From Nematopogon swammerdamellus (Eukaryota; Arthropoda; Insecta; Lepidoptera; Adelidae): 64,000 nucleotides of DNA. The first letter of the stretch is position 1. Each line of letters begins with the position of its first letter. A program made the position numbers and the translations under genes. The notes beneath the pieces are model-generated. The model saw nothing but the letters and a program-made list of their open reading frames with translations, was not told the DNA's origin and did no database searches. Of the stretch, positions 1 to 10,690 are shown piece after piece. The DNA lies in contig OX336340.1 of NCBI GenBank assembly GCA_946902875.1, positions 5,353,739-5,417,738 of the forward strand. Reading direction: 5' to 3'.

Positions 1-149
1 GGGAAATATAGGGCGTAATGGAGTTGATACACTTTTTAACTTGGACTTAGAATTATGGAGGAATTACATCTCTACTCTCTACTTATTATAAAAGGGAATG
101 TCTGCGTATGTATGTATGTATGCAAGAACGTTGAATAGGTAAGGGCGTT

Positions 150-262
150 GTACCGTGTGGGGCCGGTACTTAAAAAGAATAGATCCACTGCATCTCTCCC
201 CGTGTATGTCGTAAAAGGCGACTAAGGGATATGACTCCCTTCTTATATTACTATATAACTTA
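150..262 (+). repeat. SINE head B, 5' fragment
   Basis: This stretch begins with the sequence GTACCGTGTGGGGCCGGTAC and continues through a CGTAAAAGGCGACTAAGGG core. The same 5' module opens the SINEs at 18019 and 57915. Here the copy ends soon after the core and the shared SINE body is missing, so it is a 3'-truncated or interrupted copy. Confidence 0.7.
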
Positions 263-1244
263 CCGGTATACGGAGCCACTGATAGCTCTAAATTCGACTT
301 TTCAGCGATACATTTTCATGAGATTAAGTAACCCTTTCCTAATAACAACTTTGGCCCAAACTTTACAAAAAAAAAATATAAGTTATGCTTAGCATATTTC
401 TAAAATACACTTTGCATATCATTAGCTACATCTTTGAGCTTGTATATAAAATATAAGAATACTAAAATGACAATACCGAAACAAACTACAGATCAAATTC
501 TAAAATTGTAAAAAAAAATAAGCCAAAGTAACCCGCCGCTACTATATGTAAAGGGAAGAAGGTGCGAGTATTCTGTATGAATTGATTTTTATAACATTAA
601 GAATTATAAAAATAGTAAAATTTTCTTATATTTGATTTTGACAGATAGCGTTAAATTCGATTAGAAGGCGTAAAACCAGCCAAGAGAAAGAAACTACAAA
701 GATCAAAATTAACATAAATAGGTAAACGACCAATGTGATGGAATTACAGAATGTAATAAAATGATAGGCAATCCGATATAAATTGACCTACACACTGACA
801 TTATTTTACTCTACATAAGTGCAAATAACTTTTAAACTATGTGAGTAAAGATCAGCTGTTATTAAATTCAAACTAGATGGGTAAACATAACTTGTTTGTT
901 TTACTAGAAATGTAAAAGAAAATTAAACATTCAATTTTTTAACAAGCTAAATCTAATAAAAATATCCTTAAAATTACTGATGCAAATTTTTTTTATCGAT
1001 GCTAACTGAATATCGATAGTCGATACATTTAACAGAGAGCGTAGCACTAGAGGAGAGGGTTCGAGGAAGCGATAACCGAAGATAATTCATCTCTTTGCTC
1101 ACCTTCGTTGTTATTACTCTTCATTTCTGTCGCCTTCGGTGATGTCGACGGCATCGGGATCTCTGCAACAGGCGCAACGCTTTATTGACACCCTGACATG
1201 GTACCTCGATAAACAAAGGAGTAGAAACAATAGAATAGGAACAT
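263..1244. other. AT-rich intron, no gene seen
   Basis: No coding frame, tRNA or recognisable transposon is visible here. The last 200 bases (about 1020-1200) are less AT-rich and carry no repeat that I recognise. Confidence 0.5.
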
Positions 1245-1455
1245 AATGGAATGGAACGGAACGGAACGGAACGGAATGGAACGGAATGGAACGGAATGGA
1301 ACGGAATGGAACGGAATGGAACGGAATGGAACGGAATGGAACGGAATGGAACGGAATGGAACGGAATGGAACGGAATGTTACGGTATGGAACGGAAAGGA
1401 ACGGAGTGTAATGGAGTGGGACGTGACGTAGTGGTACGGTGTGGGATGAAGTGGG
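1245..1455. repeat. GGAAY pentanucleotide satellite-like tract
   Basis: About 140 bases are a nearly pure alternation of GGAAT and GGAAC (10-base period), decaying after 1375 into imperfect units. Because 10 is not a multiple of 3 and the units have no stop codons, open frames appear on both strands; they are artefacts of the repeat, not genes. Confidence 0.9.
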
Positions 1456-1469
1456 ATGAAAATACGTCC

Positions 1470-1515
1470 TTTTTTAGGGGGGAATAGGGAGTAGTCCCTA
1501 TTCCCCCCTAAAAAA
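1470..1515. repeat. Perfect hairpin, 21-bp arms, 4-base loop
   Basis: Arms at 1470-1490 and 1495-1515 are exact reverse complements around the loop GTAG. Each arm contains a run of six G or C followed by an A/T run. It lies immediately beside the GGAAY tract. It may be the core of a small foldback or MITE, but I cannot define outer ends. Confidence 0.8.
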
Positions 1516-1539
1516 TTCACGTGACCGTGATACCATTGA

Positions 1540-1785
1540 GGCTAGCAGTGGTTCGTATTCCACGTATTACTATTAGGTGGTAGCGTTTAACGAGGCCTGA
1601 TTGGCACCACCCATTGATTTAATAAAACTTCAAAGGCGACACCGCACTGAATGATGTCGGCCGTAACGGCTATGAAAATAGTTTTGCGCTTTCCGTCCAG
1701 TTAAGTTCGGCAGGAGCGACCAAAGGGTAGCACTGATATGGCACCCAGTTCACCCACCAAGGGCTCTCCGTCGTAGGTAAATTGT
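1540..1785 (+). repeat. Old, diverged SINE (tRNA/5S family body)
   Basis: A B-box-like GTGGTTCGTATTCCAC is followed by degraded versions of the common SINE body (CACCGCACTGAATG, then the GCTATG..AATAGT block, then TTCCGTCCAGTT). Many substitutions and the lost tail show that this copy is older than the other SINEs in the window. Confidence 0.65.
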
Positions 1786-2429
1786 GTGCATAATTGTGAA
1801 TTATTTTGAGGACTAAGAAAATTTTGTTCAATACAATAAACAGTTCTACGAGTATATTTTTATGTAATTATTTGACATCTTGACACAGTATCTTAGGTGA
1901 TACATTAGCCGAGGGGAGGTACTGAAGTAATGGATCGGATTTTGATCAAGTCGCCATACATATTTATATGAAAAGATGTTTCCAATACTTTCTTTTAGTA
2001 AAATGCAAAGTTTAAATATATGGGTAATGTTCTTGTCATGTTATTAAAATAAAACAATTTCATCAAAATAATTTTCTATAAGTTTTTTTTTATGAATGTT
2101 TAATTCCGCTGTAATAATAATCTACAATCTTGTGTTTGCACAACTATGTAATTTAATTATGTATTTTATTTATTGGGTACGCACAAAATATTTAATAAAT
2201 CGTTAAAATAGTTTTAGTAGGTATCTAGTTTCAATTTGATTTGTTACATTTCACTGAATACTCCAAATCATCCAAAGGTTGACTGGGAAAAATCTCTGCG
2301 ACGGACAAATCTGCCTTTGCACCGCAGGAAAATTGCTATATTCGTGCTTGTTTATGTAAAATGTTTTTGGAACAATAAAGTATTACATGCAATATAATTA
2401 CATGCAATATTAACACTACTTTATAGTGT
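1786..2429. other. AT-rich intron, no gene seen
   Basis: No coding or RNA gene is visible. A short piece around 2365-2390 (GGAACAATAAAGTATT) recurs at 28820 and looks like a LINE 3' end with a polyadenylation signal. Confidence 0.45.
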
Positions 2430-2832
2430 GACATTTTTTTTTTTTTTTTTTTTTTATGGAAACTGACACGGTTGGCTACATCACCTACAACGTCCGTGAT
2501 GTCAGCCCATAACACCGGGTGAACTAGGTGCCATGTCAGTGCTTCCCCCTTTGATCGTGCCGGCTACACTGAACTGGTCGGAAAACACAAACTATTTACA
2601 TAGCCGTTTTAACCGACGTTTCATTCAGTGCGGTGGTACCAACCCGGGCGGGTTAAACCCTACCACCAAGTAATATTAGGAGGGAAGGGACCTACAGTTT
2701 TACGAGGAATCCGAACCTCGGTCAGCCTCCAACGGTCAGCGGTCACCCATCCAAGTACTGACCGCACCCAGCGTTGCTTAACATTCAATAGCGACAGTTG
2801 ACTGTCTGCACCACTGAGCTATCGAGGCTGAC
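2430..2832 (-). mobile_element. Full-length SINE with tRNA/5S chimeric head
   Basis: Read on the minus strand, the element starts near 2832 with GTCAGCCTC and a tRNA-like A box (TAGCTCAGTGG). A stretch at 2782-2739 then matches the central part of animal 5S rRNA and includes AGTACTTGGATGGGTGACCG. A B box (GGTTCGGATTCC) follows, then the common SINE body, ending in a long A tail (the T run at 2435-2454). This is the cleanest 5S match of all copies. TGACAT on both sides is a possible target duplication. Confidence 0.85.
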
Positions 2833-2859
2833 ATGACATAATCACAATATATATATATA

Positions 2860-3075
2860 TTTTTTTATAGACAGCCGGCGCGGGTGTTTGTGCCCAATAC
2901 TTCAACGGAAGATCAGACACAGCCAATAACACCATTCCTCGCGAGACCACGCTCAGAGAGGCGCCATGCCGGATATGAGGCGGACAAAAAGGTTGTCGTC
3001 TAATTTATTGACACGCCTTTTGAAGATTCCCAGGTTATAGGTGGTGGGGAACACACTCACCGGAAGACCATATGT
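2860..3075 (-). pseudogene. LINE 3' end, C-terminal reverse-transcriptase remnant
   Basis: On the minus strand the translation contains a degraded LINE C-terminus (a YNLGIFKRRVN-like piece and a GMAPL-stop), followed by a 3' UTR whose GAGCGTGGTCTCGCG resembles the unit of the tandem array at 30521. It is a 5'-truncated, dead non-LTR retrotransposon copy. Confidence 0.55.
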
Positions 3076-3425
3076 ATGTAAAGTTTAACCTGTATACATT
3101 TTTAAATATAATTTTTACAAAACGTGTTTTTTTTATGTCTTATTTTTGTTTTATTACTTAATTTTAGTAGTAGCGCGTAAGAAGTGCTAATTCTAAGTTG
3201 TATACTACTTACCTACAGTATCTTACACAACAACAAATATATTTTTATCATTTAATTTCATTATATTTTTCTAAATATTTATTTATCACTTTTGGCGTAG
3301 CGAATATTTGTATCTGCCATTACCAATCGGTTTGTTCGGCGGCTGAGCGCACTCAATCGCGAAAAAAATGGTGAATGAAAGGGGAAGTGTAATGAAGTGA
3401 AAGGAAAATTACAATGGAATCTTAC

Positions 3426-3535
3426 CGTACAGTCTAATGGAGCCCTCTGTTTCGCCGAGTGAGTTCTTAGAGATGCAGCGGTAGTTGCCGAAGTCTCCGC
3501 CTTGAAGGTTTCGCACGGTCAGCTTCATGTGCGCC
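3426..3535 (-). CDS. DIP/lachesin-like Ig protein, exon encoding end of Ig domain 3
   Basis: This 110-bp exon continues the gene whose earlier exons are at 55660-55788 and 21771-21945. On the minus strand it follows an acceptor ending GTTGCCAG and ends at a donor GTAAGATT. The previous exon leaves an AG that joins the first base here to give Arg, so phases fit, and the exon ends in phase 1. The product reads AHMKLTVRNLQGGDFGNYRC and then SKNSLGETEGSIRLY. It carries the Ig D-x-G-x-Y-x-C signature: the Cys forms the domain disulphide and the Tyr corner is present. Dpr-interacting proteins and lachesin are cell-surface Ig adhesion molecules with three Ig domains, usually GPI-anchored. The paralogue cannot be named from this piece. 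GC-rich third positions stand out against the AT-rich intron. The downstream exons are outside the window. Confidence 0.9.
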
Positions 3536-4181
3536 CTGGCAACCAAAAATTGTCCTTTAACCCTTAATTTATGCCGTGACTTAAAATCACACATTTTATC
3601 TATATGGGTCCATTGGATCCATACATTTTCAAATGACTGTAAAATAAAAACTACAATATTCTTTTTTTATTTTTAACGTAGTAATTATAATAAGGTTTCG
3701 CTTTATGAAATGTAATCATTTACCAAGAATAAATTATAACAGGCACAACTCTATTTGGGTCACAACAAAAAAATGTGAAAATTCATCTTCTGAATAGCCT
3801 CTTTTTCAAGAATAAAAATTAACAAAAAAAAAACCACTTTAATATCGTACGTGCCTCTAAGATCTAAAAAGAGGACGACCAACTAGAGTTGTAAAGATGC
3901 CGTTTTTTGCACTTTGATACGGATTTATTTGACTTAGGTACCGTAAAACACGGAAAGATTCGAAAAGTATTTTCATATGAGATACCTACTTGCTCTTCGC
4001 GTTTTATTCCTGTTCTTTGCTTGAAACCAAAAAGTGAGTGACCAAAGTTCGTATTGAACAGGAACACCGTAAAAAACACGGAAAGATTCAACAGGAAAAG
4101 AAATAAGAGTCGCAAATAGCTCCATCGCACAGAAGCTTATCATTTCCAAATTATGTAGGTACTCATAATAACTCTTTTTTT
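3536..4181. other. Intron, no gene seen
   Basis: AT-rich DNA. Two near-identical pieces reading ACACGGAAAGATTC (around 3948 and 4077) are the only structure noticed. Confidence 0.45.
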
Positions 4182-4405
4182 ATGTAATCCGGTATGGCTG
4201 GCTGAGTCAGAGGGGTCAGAGCGCATGATCCAACCAATATCACCTCCGAGAAGGTAGGTGCCATATCGGAGACTTCCCTGGATTGCTCGCTATAGAGGAG
4301 AACACAACCGAGCCTAGTATGCGGCCATCTTACATTCAGTACAGTGGTACCAACCCAGTCGGCTACAATTTGAGCCTACCACCTAGTAAGGGGCAAGGGA
4401 GTCTT
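4182..4405 (-). repeat. 3' half of a class-II-tRNA-headed SINE
   Basis: Read on the minus strand this is the body and tail of the family seen complete at 16071-16455 and 37160-37535: CTTACTAGGTGG, the GGTTGGTACCAC block, the TCCAGGGAAGTCTCC block, and the tail ending GGATTACATAAAAAAA. The tRNA-like head is absent, so the copy is 5'-truncated. Confidence 0.75.
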
Positions 4406-4424
4406 TGTTTTAATTTGTGTTTTA

Positions 4425-4610
4425 TAGGGTTCCGTATCTGTCGTACGGTACCCTATTACTAAGCCTACGCCGTCTGTCTGTCTGTCTGTCTGTCCGTCTG
4501 TCCGAGGGCTGTATCTCTTGAACCGTAATAGGTAGGTACCCCGTGAAAATTTTCACATAATAGGTATGTGTTATTATCAGGGATCGGAATTAGGTAGAGT
4601 GATTTGGTAC
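4425..4610. repeat. Dispersed repeat with (TGTC)n microsatellite
   Basis: A GGGTTCCGTA start, CCTACGCCGTCTG, a TGTC run at 4470-4500, then CGAGGGCTGTATCTCTTGAACCGTAATAG (split here for length; positions 4503-4531). The same block occurs at 22063, 25893, 33965, 34655, 40200 and 45668. It belongs to the microsatellite-associated repeats common in Lepidoptera; its mode of transposition is not visible. Confidence 0.7.
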
Positions 4611-4959
4611 CAAAGTAGGTAAAGTTGGCGAGAGGATATAATATGGAGTTGTTAAAACCACCACTTTGTATGGGAATTCTGAAAATTTCCTGGGAAATTT
4701 CCGGGACTGGATTTTTCTTCGGGATCGTATTTATTGACCAAATACAAGCTTCTTTTGTTCTTAGATGATTTTCTCTAGAGTGGCCGCTTATGGAGATATA
4801 ATTTTTTTCATAAATTTTTATTTCTACTCAATTTACAGGAAAACCGGGGAAGATGTGATAAAATAATCTAAGAGTGTATCAAACTGCTAACAAAACAAGA
4901 CCTAATTTGTTGTCGTACCATCATTGGTTCTCGATTTATTGCTCGCCGCGATTCTGAAG

Positions 4960-6440
4960 TATCCAGGATGGAATTTGTATGGAAAGCTCCGCTCCCTTTC
5001 CTGATTAAATTTCTCGAATGTTGATATTTTTTCGCCTCAATCTTATTTCTAGACGAAATATAAGACACTTTTATTCTTACACGTTTTTGAAAAAAATCTA
5101 TATTTCCGGAGAAAAAAAAAATCTAAAATATTTTTTTTTCAAAATGTTCTCGATTGCTAATGTTTTTTTGACGGATTCTTATTTCTAAACGAAATATAAG
5201 ACACTTTTATTCTTACACGTCATTCCTTTAAGTCGATATTTCCGGAGAGAAAAATAAAACAACAAATTTTTTCATATGTTCTCGAATGTTGATGTTTTTT
5301 CGCCTGAATCTTATTTCTAGATGAAATACAAATCTTTAGTTTCAATCATTAAAATTATTTTCAGAATCATTTAAAAAAAGTGGCCTCCATTTTGAACTTT
5401 TTAGTTACTGGACCAATTGCTTTCAAAATCGCCATCTGGGTGTCTGTGTGGGCTCTGAATACGAATCGGTAGTCAAAATTTAAAACAAGTGGCCGCCATT
5501 TTGAACTTTTTAGTTACTGGACCGATTGCTTTCAAAATCGATATCTGGGTGTATGTGTGGACCCTGAATACGAATCTGTAGTCAACATTTATAAAAAGTG
5601 GCCGCCATTTTTAACTTTTTAGTTACTAGACAGATCGCTTTCAAAATCTATATTAGGGTGTTTCTGTGGGCTCTGAATACGAATCTGTTGTCAAAATTTT
5701 AAAAAAGTGGCCGCCATTTTGAACCTTTTAGTTTTGACTACAAATTCATATTCAGAGCCCACACAGACACCCAGATATAGATTTTGAAAGCAATCGGTTC
5801 AGTAACTAAAAAGTTCAAAATGGCGTCTTCTTCTTTTAAATTTTGACTAAAGATTCGTATTCAAAACCCACACAGACACCCAGATATCGATTTTGAAAGC
5901 AATCAGTCCAGTAACTAAAAAGTTCAAAATGGCGGCCACTTGTTTTAAATTTTGACTACAGTTTCGTATTCAGAGCCCACACAGACACCCAGATATCGAA
6001 TTTTGAAAGCAATCGGTCCAGTAACTAAAAAGTTCAAAATGGCGGCCACTTTTTGAAATGTTCACTACAGATTCGTATTTCGTCTATAAATAAAATTCAG
6101 GCGAAACGAATTCATCAACATTCGAGAAAATATGAAAAAATAAGTTGTTTTATTTTTCTCTCCGGAAATATCGACTTAAGTGAAAAACGTGTATGAATAA
6201 AAGTGTCTTATATTTCGTTTAGAAATAAGAATCCGCCAAAAAAACATCAGCAATCGAGAACATTTTGGAAAAAATAATTTTAGATTTTTTTTTTTCTCCG
6301 GAAATATCCATTTTATTGAAAAATGTGTAAGAATAAAAGTGTCTTATATTTCGTCTAGTAATAAGATTCAGGCGAAAAAATATCAACATTCGAGAAATTA
6401 GATCAGGAAAGGGGGCGGAGCTTTCATCGCGGCGAAAATT
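4960..6440. mobile_element. Foldback element of about 1.5 kb with internal tandem repeats
   Basis: The left half (about 4985-5740) and right half (about 5745-6430) are imperfect reverse complements. The outer parts carry TTTCTCGAATGTTGAT on one side and ATCAACATTCGAGAAA-like sequence on the other. The centre holds about three direct units containing GTGGCCGCCATTTTGAAC and AGTTACTGGACCGATTGC, mirrored by about three inverted units. There is no transposase frame. Such long-armed elements are usually non-autonomous DNA transposons. No convincing target duplication was found, so the outer limits are approximate. Confidence 0.75.
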
Positions 6441-6933
6441 TCATCCAGTATTGGTATCATACATGAAAGAAACGGAAAAACCCCGTGTTTTTCGTTTTAT
6501 TCAAAATGTATTTTTCGGTATTTTTCTGCCTTTACAACACTACGACCAACATAAAATTAAAACAATAATAAGAAAATCTTCTTTGGGTAAAATTCGTTCA
6601 AGATCTATATGGGTCAAGAATGGGCCATACGCTATCGATATCTACCGAACGGAGAGACGCACGCGCACGCCCGCTCGCCACCACTTCCAGGACACCTGGA
6701 GGAAGGTATTGTGGGGGGCAGCCACTAAAATTCGCGCAGCGCAAAATGGCAAGCTAAATAATTTTTGATGTGGGTCTATTGGACCCATAAGATAAATTAA
6801 GGGTTAAAGGTTAGCGTCCGCATCGCACGTAACGGACAGATCGTATCAAACGGATTTACAACCGACTTCCAAAAAAAAAGGAGGAGGTTCTCAAATTCGT
6901 CTAGATGTACCTATGTTTTTTTTTGTTTTTTTT
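6441..6933. other. Intron with one short dispersed repeat
   Basis: A 105-codon open frame at 6451-6768 has no recognisable domain and lies in repeat-flanking DNA. At about 6850-6900 there is the sequence ACCGACTTCCAAAAAAAAAG followed by GAGGAGGTTCTCA; its reverse complement recurs near 55470-55510. It is a familiar lepidopteran dispersed motif. Confidence 0.4.
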
Positions 6934-7047
6934 TATTTTTTTTATGGAAACTGACAAGGTTGGCTACATCACCTACAACATCCGTGAGGTCAGCCCATAA
7001 CACCGGATGAACTAGGTGCCATGCCAGTACTTCCCATTTACACTTTC
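6934..7047 (-). repeat. SINE 3' fragment
   Basis: The reverse complement of the common SINE tail (TATGGAAACTGACA, TACAACATCCGTGA, AGCCCATAACACCGG, AACTAGGTGCCATG). The copy stops inside the body, so it is strongly 5'-truncated. Confidence 0.8.
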
Positions 7048-8139
7048 ACACTAAGGAATTTTTCAATCACCCACTTCCCGTCAACCGATTTTAATATTAT
7101 GTGATATTACTAAAAAGAGTGAAATAAAAAGTTTATAGATGGACCCTTTTGTGCTTTTGTACCGCCTTCTACTCAAGATCAAAATATAATTTAATACTGG
7201 GAATTACCCAGGAAACACATTCGGTCACAATTTGGTCGCCGTTCTAGAACCGCAACAAAGAATTGTGTGCACACTTAAAAAAATTTTGATCGCAGAGTGC
7301 ACACCGCACGGTCGCAGTTACCAAAAGTGGGGAAGAAATCGCTTCATTAGGTAACTTTTTGTTACCACAAAAAGCAATCGACGTTACCACACATTTGCGA
7401 CTAGTTTGTGACATTATTTCCGAATTATCCCGAATGAACGTGAGACAAACGATTAGACAAACGTCTTTGCAAATGAGAGACAAAAACAAACGTAGAATCA
7501 AGAGCGTTCGATAATCATTGTCGCCTTTTTATTACCCAGCTGTTCGCAACTGTTCGTAAATGAATTAGGCATTTCGTCATCGTGGATATTCGACTGTTCG
7601 CGGGTAAAATTTCCCTGCGAAGTCAATTTTTACGATTGAATTTTAAAAGTAAATATATATTTTTAAAGCGCCCTTCCAATACAGCAAAATTACAAAGTGC
7701 ATGATACTTAGACAGTACATGAAAATTGTGAAATGTTCTTAAAGAAGACTTCCAAAGGGCTTGAAGTACTTTTCTTGCTCTCGTGTACCAAATAAAATCG
7801 AAGATTTTGTAATTTTTGCTGATATTCGTAGGCAATAACATCTTGTACGTTATAGCTCAATTTTGTTCCAATATGGCGCAAGCAAACCGCGGTGCGACCA
7901 CTTTACGTTCAAAATGTTACCGAAATAATATTGAATTTTTTTCTTGCAGCCCTTCTCAAACTGCAATATTTTAAAATGCCGTATTCCATTGTAATAACGC
8001 GGGAAATGAATTCCAACGCTGTTACAGCTGTTCCGAGCGAATGGGGGAACGGGTGAATTCTACATTGGCCCACAAAATGTTCGAAATCTTCTTTAGAGTC
8101 ACTTCGAACTACGGATTTATATATATGTATATTCAAGAA

Positions 8140-8290
8140 ATAAAATAGATAGATAGATAGAAAATTCTTTATTGCTCCAGTAAACATTAGACAATAAAAA
8201 TACATTGGAAAATTTACATAAGGCGCAAAGGCGGACTTATCGCTTACAGAGATTTCTTACAGTCAACCTTTGGATGTTTGAGATTCGATA
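8140..8290 (-). repeat. LINE 3' UTR with TCTA-type tail
   Basis: On the minus strand a CTCCATTGC-poor UTR leads to GGAGCAATAAAGAATTTTC and a CTAT-repeat tail (the ATAG run at 8145-8160). A polyadenylation signal followed by a simple-repeat tail is typical of a 3' non-LTR retrotransposon end. Confidence 0.5.
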
Positions 8291-8394
8291 ATATAGTGGA
8301 ATGTAGGTAGGTAGTAGCAAAAGAGGTGACAATTGAAGATAAAATAATAATAAGAATACTTATTAACAATACATATAATTACATGCTAGTAAAA

Positions 8395-8565
8395 TACCGC
8401 ACTGAATGAAAGGTCGGTCGAAACGGCTATGTAAATAGTTTGTGTTTTCCGTCCAGTTCAGTGTAGCCGGCACGATCGAAGGGAAGCACTGACGTGGCAC
8501 CAAGTTCAACCGGTGTTATGGGCTTACATCACGGAGGTTGTAGGTGTAGTGTGTTGTAGGTAGGC
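8395..8565 (+). repeat. SINE body and tail, plus strand
   Basis: It starts at ACCGCACTGAATGAAAGGTC and runs through the common body to GGTGTAGTG. The head is missing. It abuts an inverted copy at 8566, forming a tail-to-tail pair. Confidence 0.8.
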
Positions 8566-8768
8566 TACATCACCTACAACATCCGTGATGATCCGTGATG
8601 TCATAACACCGGGTGAACTAGGTGCCATGTCAATGCTTCCCTTCATTTCATGTCGGCTACACTGAACTGGACAGAAAACACGACTATTTACATAGCCGTT
8701 TCCACCGACGTTTCGCTCAGTGCGGTGGTACCAACCTGGTCGGGATAAACCCTACCACCTTGTAACTG
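8566..8768 (-). repeat. SINE body, minus strand, tail-to-tail with the previous copy
   Basis: The reverse complement of the common body, from TACATCACCTACAACATCCG to the CACTGAGCG..GGTACCAAC block and CCCTACCACC. A 10-base repeat (GATCCGTGAT) near 8590 marks a local rearrangement. Confidence 0.8.
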
Positions 8769-9099
8769 ATACGTTCTCCGTTCCTGCCGTTGTCGTTTTT
8801 GTTTATATGAAATATAAAACACCGGAGCTAAACAATTTTATTTCGACCGAAACAAATTTAATTGTTTATTTTTTTGTCATGAAGTTCATTGAGCTTTATT
8901 GAGACATCACTTCTCATCACTTTAGATATTAAAAAAATACCTCAGTTGCACTCCGGGAGTGCCGGCAGAAGTGAAAACTTTTTGTATTTCCGAAAATAAT
9001 TCTTAGGTGGTTATAAAAAAAACTAAACACCCTAAAAAAAAATTGAACACCGTAACATTGCTTAAAAAAGAAAACAAAAGAAAAAAAAAATTTTTTTTG

Positions 9100-9170
9100 G
9101 GATTCGAAACCATGGTCAAAAAGTACAAATCCTACACTCTCACCATTGAACCACGAAATCACATAAATGA
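9100..9170 (-). repeat. tRNA-like relic (SINE head or tRNA pseudogene)
   Basis: On the minus strand GTGGTTCAATGGTGAGAG resembles a tRNA D-arm/A box, and about 40 bases later GGTTTCGAATCCC resembles the T-arm/B box. The acceptor stem does not pair convincingly, so this is not called as a functional tRNA. Confidence 0.4.
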
Positions 9171-9254
9171 CCAAACGAATATCGGATTCCCTTGATTCGC
9201 TTTCGGCTTTACTGTCACTGAGAGACTTAGTAACTTAACCCTTAATGCAATGAC

Positions 9255-9370
9255 TTGAAATGAAATGAAAAATGAAAATATAATTTATTGTACACCGTAT
9301 AAAAAGGTTACAAAAGGCGAGTTTAATGCCTTGCGGCATTCTTTACGAACTAAACTTTGGGATGTGGAAA
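9255..9370 (-). repeat. LINE 3' UTR fragment
   Basis: The minus strand reads CACATCCCAAAGTTTAGTTC, then GCCGCAAGGCATTAAACTCG, then GTACAATAAATTATATTTTC. This matches the 3' UTR of the LINE at 52432-53170. Confidence 0.6.
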
Positions 9371-10030
9371 ACACGTAGGGGCGGACAATGCAGTACTAAA
9401 CAGGAAACAGTTGTATGAAATATAAATACACACATATGCAAATTGTACAAAGATACATACAATCACTATAAATCCTTGCATATACATAATTACATATACA
9501 ATAAGAAATATACATACTATAATATACCTATATCAATATAATATACATACATACTTATATACATACTTATGACTTAAGATTACATTTTAAATAACAGGCT
9601 ACGGATCTGACGCGAATCAGATCTGACGCGAGTTTAACATTTTTTACCCATCCAAAAAAAGTGCCAAGCGCCGCTAAAGAAGTTTTCACTTCAAAAATAA
9701 AAAGACAGGAACGTAGATTCGACTGTCCTTATTACTTAGGGGGGTAAAAAACATAAACCCCGAAAGACAATTTTGTATGGAGAAAGTTAACTTCCGTCTC
9801 GTCTTAATATCATTTATCGTGTATGCTTTTGGTTCATCAGTTTCACAAACGAGGGGTTGGTTAGGAGCAATTCCTGAATTGAATTTCTGGACATGAATAA
9901 AGGTAATCTTTGTTCGTAGTCGTATAAACCATACGGCACGCAAAATAAAACTTTTTAACAAAAAAATTTACTGACGAGAAAATGAACTAAAAAGCGAAAA
10001 ATAAAATAAACCTTTTTAGTCTTAATAAAA
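9371..10030. other. AT-rich intron, no gene seen
   Basis: Apart from a TATACATA-rich low-complexity stretch (9420-9570), nothing is recognised. Confidence 0.45.
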
Positions 10031-10038
10031 AGGTAGCC

Positions 10039-10160
10039 GGGGGGGGGGGGGGGGGGGGATGAATGAGAAGAGTGGAAGACCGCGTTTGGTGGCCTCCCTT
10101 GGGTGAGGCCTATGTCCAGCAGTGAACCGACACAGGCTGATGATGATGATGATGATGAGT
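10039..10160 (+). repeat. Poly-G run followed by RTE-type LINE 3' end with ATG tail
   Basis: Twenty consecutive G (10039-10058) are followed by the last codons of an RTE-like LINE, with GAAGACCGCG, GGTGAGGCCTATGTCCAGCA and a GATGATGATGATGATGA tail. The frame reads about EDRVWW..GEAYVQQ. The same 3' end is at 32979-33062. The G run itself is unusual for this AT-rich window and could partly be a sequencing artefact. Confidence 0.75.
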
Positions 10161-10444
10161 CTTAATAACTAAACTAGATCCTAAATTAATGTACGTAACT
10201 AATTTTGAGTCGGCACCAAACATATTGCAGTACAATCTTGCAGCATAATTTTATATTAAGGTTTGTACCGCCTTCAACTCAATTGCCTGTATCACTAACT
10301 CTATATTATTCAGTTTTCTGTTAAATGTACTCGAATATTGATTTTTTTTAGGTTTCTGCTCCATTCTTGCTCAGTACTGACGAACGAAGACTATTTGAAA
10401 AGCACGGTAATGTTCTGGACGGATTTGTCTATTACCAATGTGTA

Positions 10445-10690
10445 GGAACATTTTAGTCGCCGTTCGGTCACATTGGCGACCGAAATTTTAGTCACAGACG
10501 ATGAAGCACGGTTCGGTCGTCGTTCGGGAACATTTGCTACCAAAATTAAGGTAGCAATAGTTCGGGCGCCGTTCGGTCGCCGTTCGGGAATATTTGCTAC
10601 CAAAAATTTTGGTAGCAATAGTTCTGTAGCCTTTCGGTCGTTGTTCCGGAAAACTTGTGACCAAAATTTTTGTCGCCAATGTGTTGGAAC
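10445..10690. repeat. Degenerate minisatellite with palindromic cores
   Basis: Four to five units of roughly 60-75 bases each contain CGGTCGCCGTTCGG-like edges around an inner inverted pair such as TTGCTACCAAAA with TTTTGGTAGCAA. It reads open in several frames, which explains chance ORFs here. It lies just inside the right end of the candidate element 7207-10755. Confidence 0.65.

Noticed and set aside
1182..1520. Long open frames on both strands rich in repeated NGTEWNGMER-like or FHSVPFRSIP-like residues
   Set aside because: They are the translation of the GGAAY tandem repeat, open in several frames by period and composition only.
9100..9170. Functional tRNA gene
   Set aside because: A and B boxes are recognisable, but acceptor and anticodon stems do not pair; a SINE head or pseudogene fits better.
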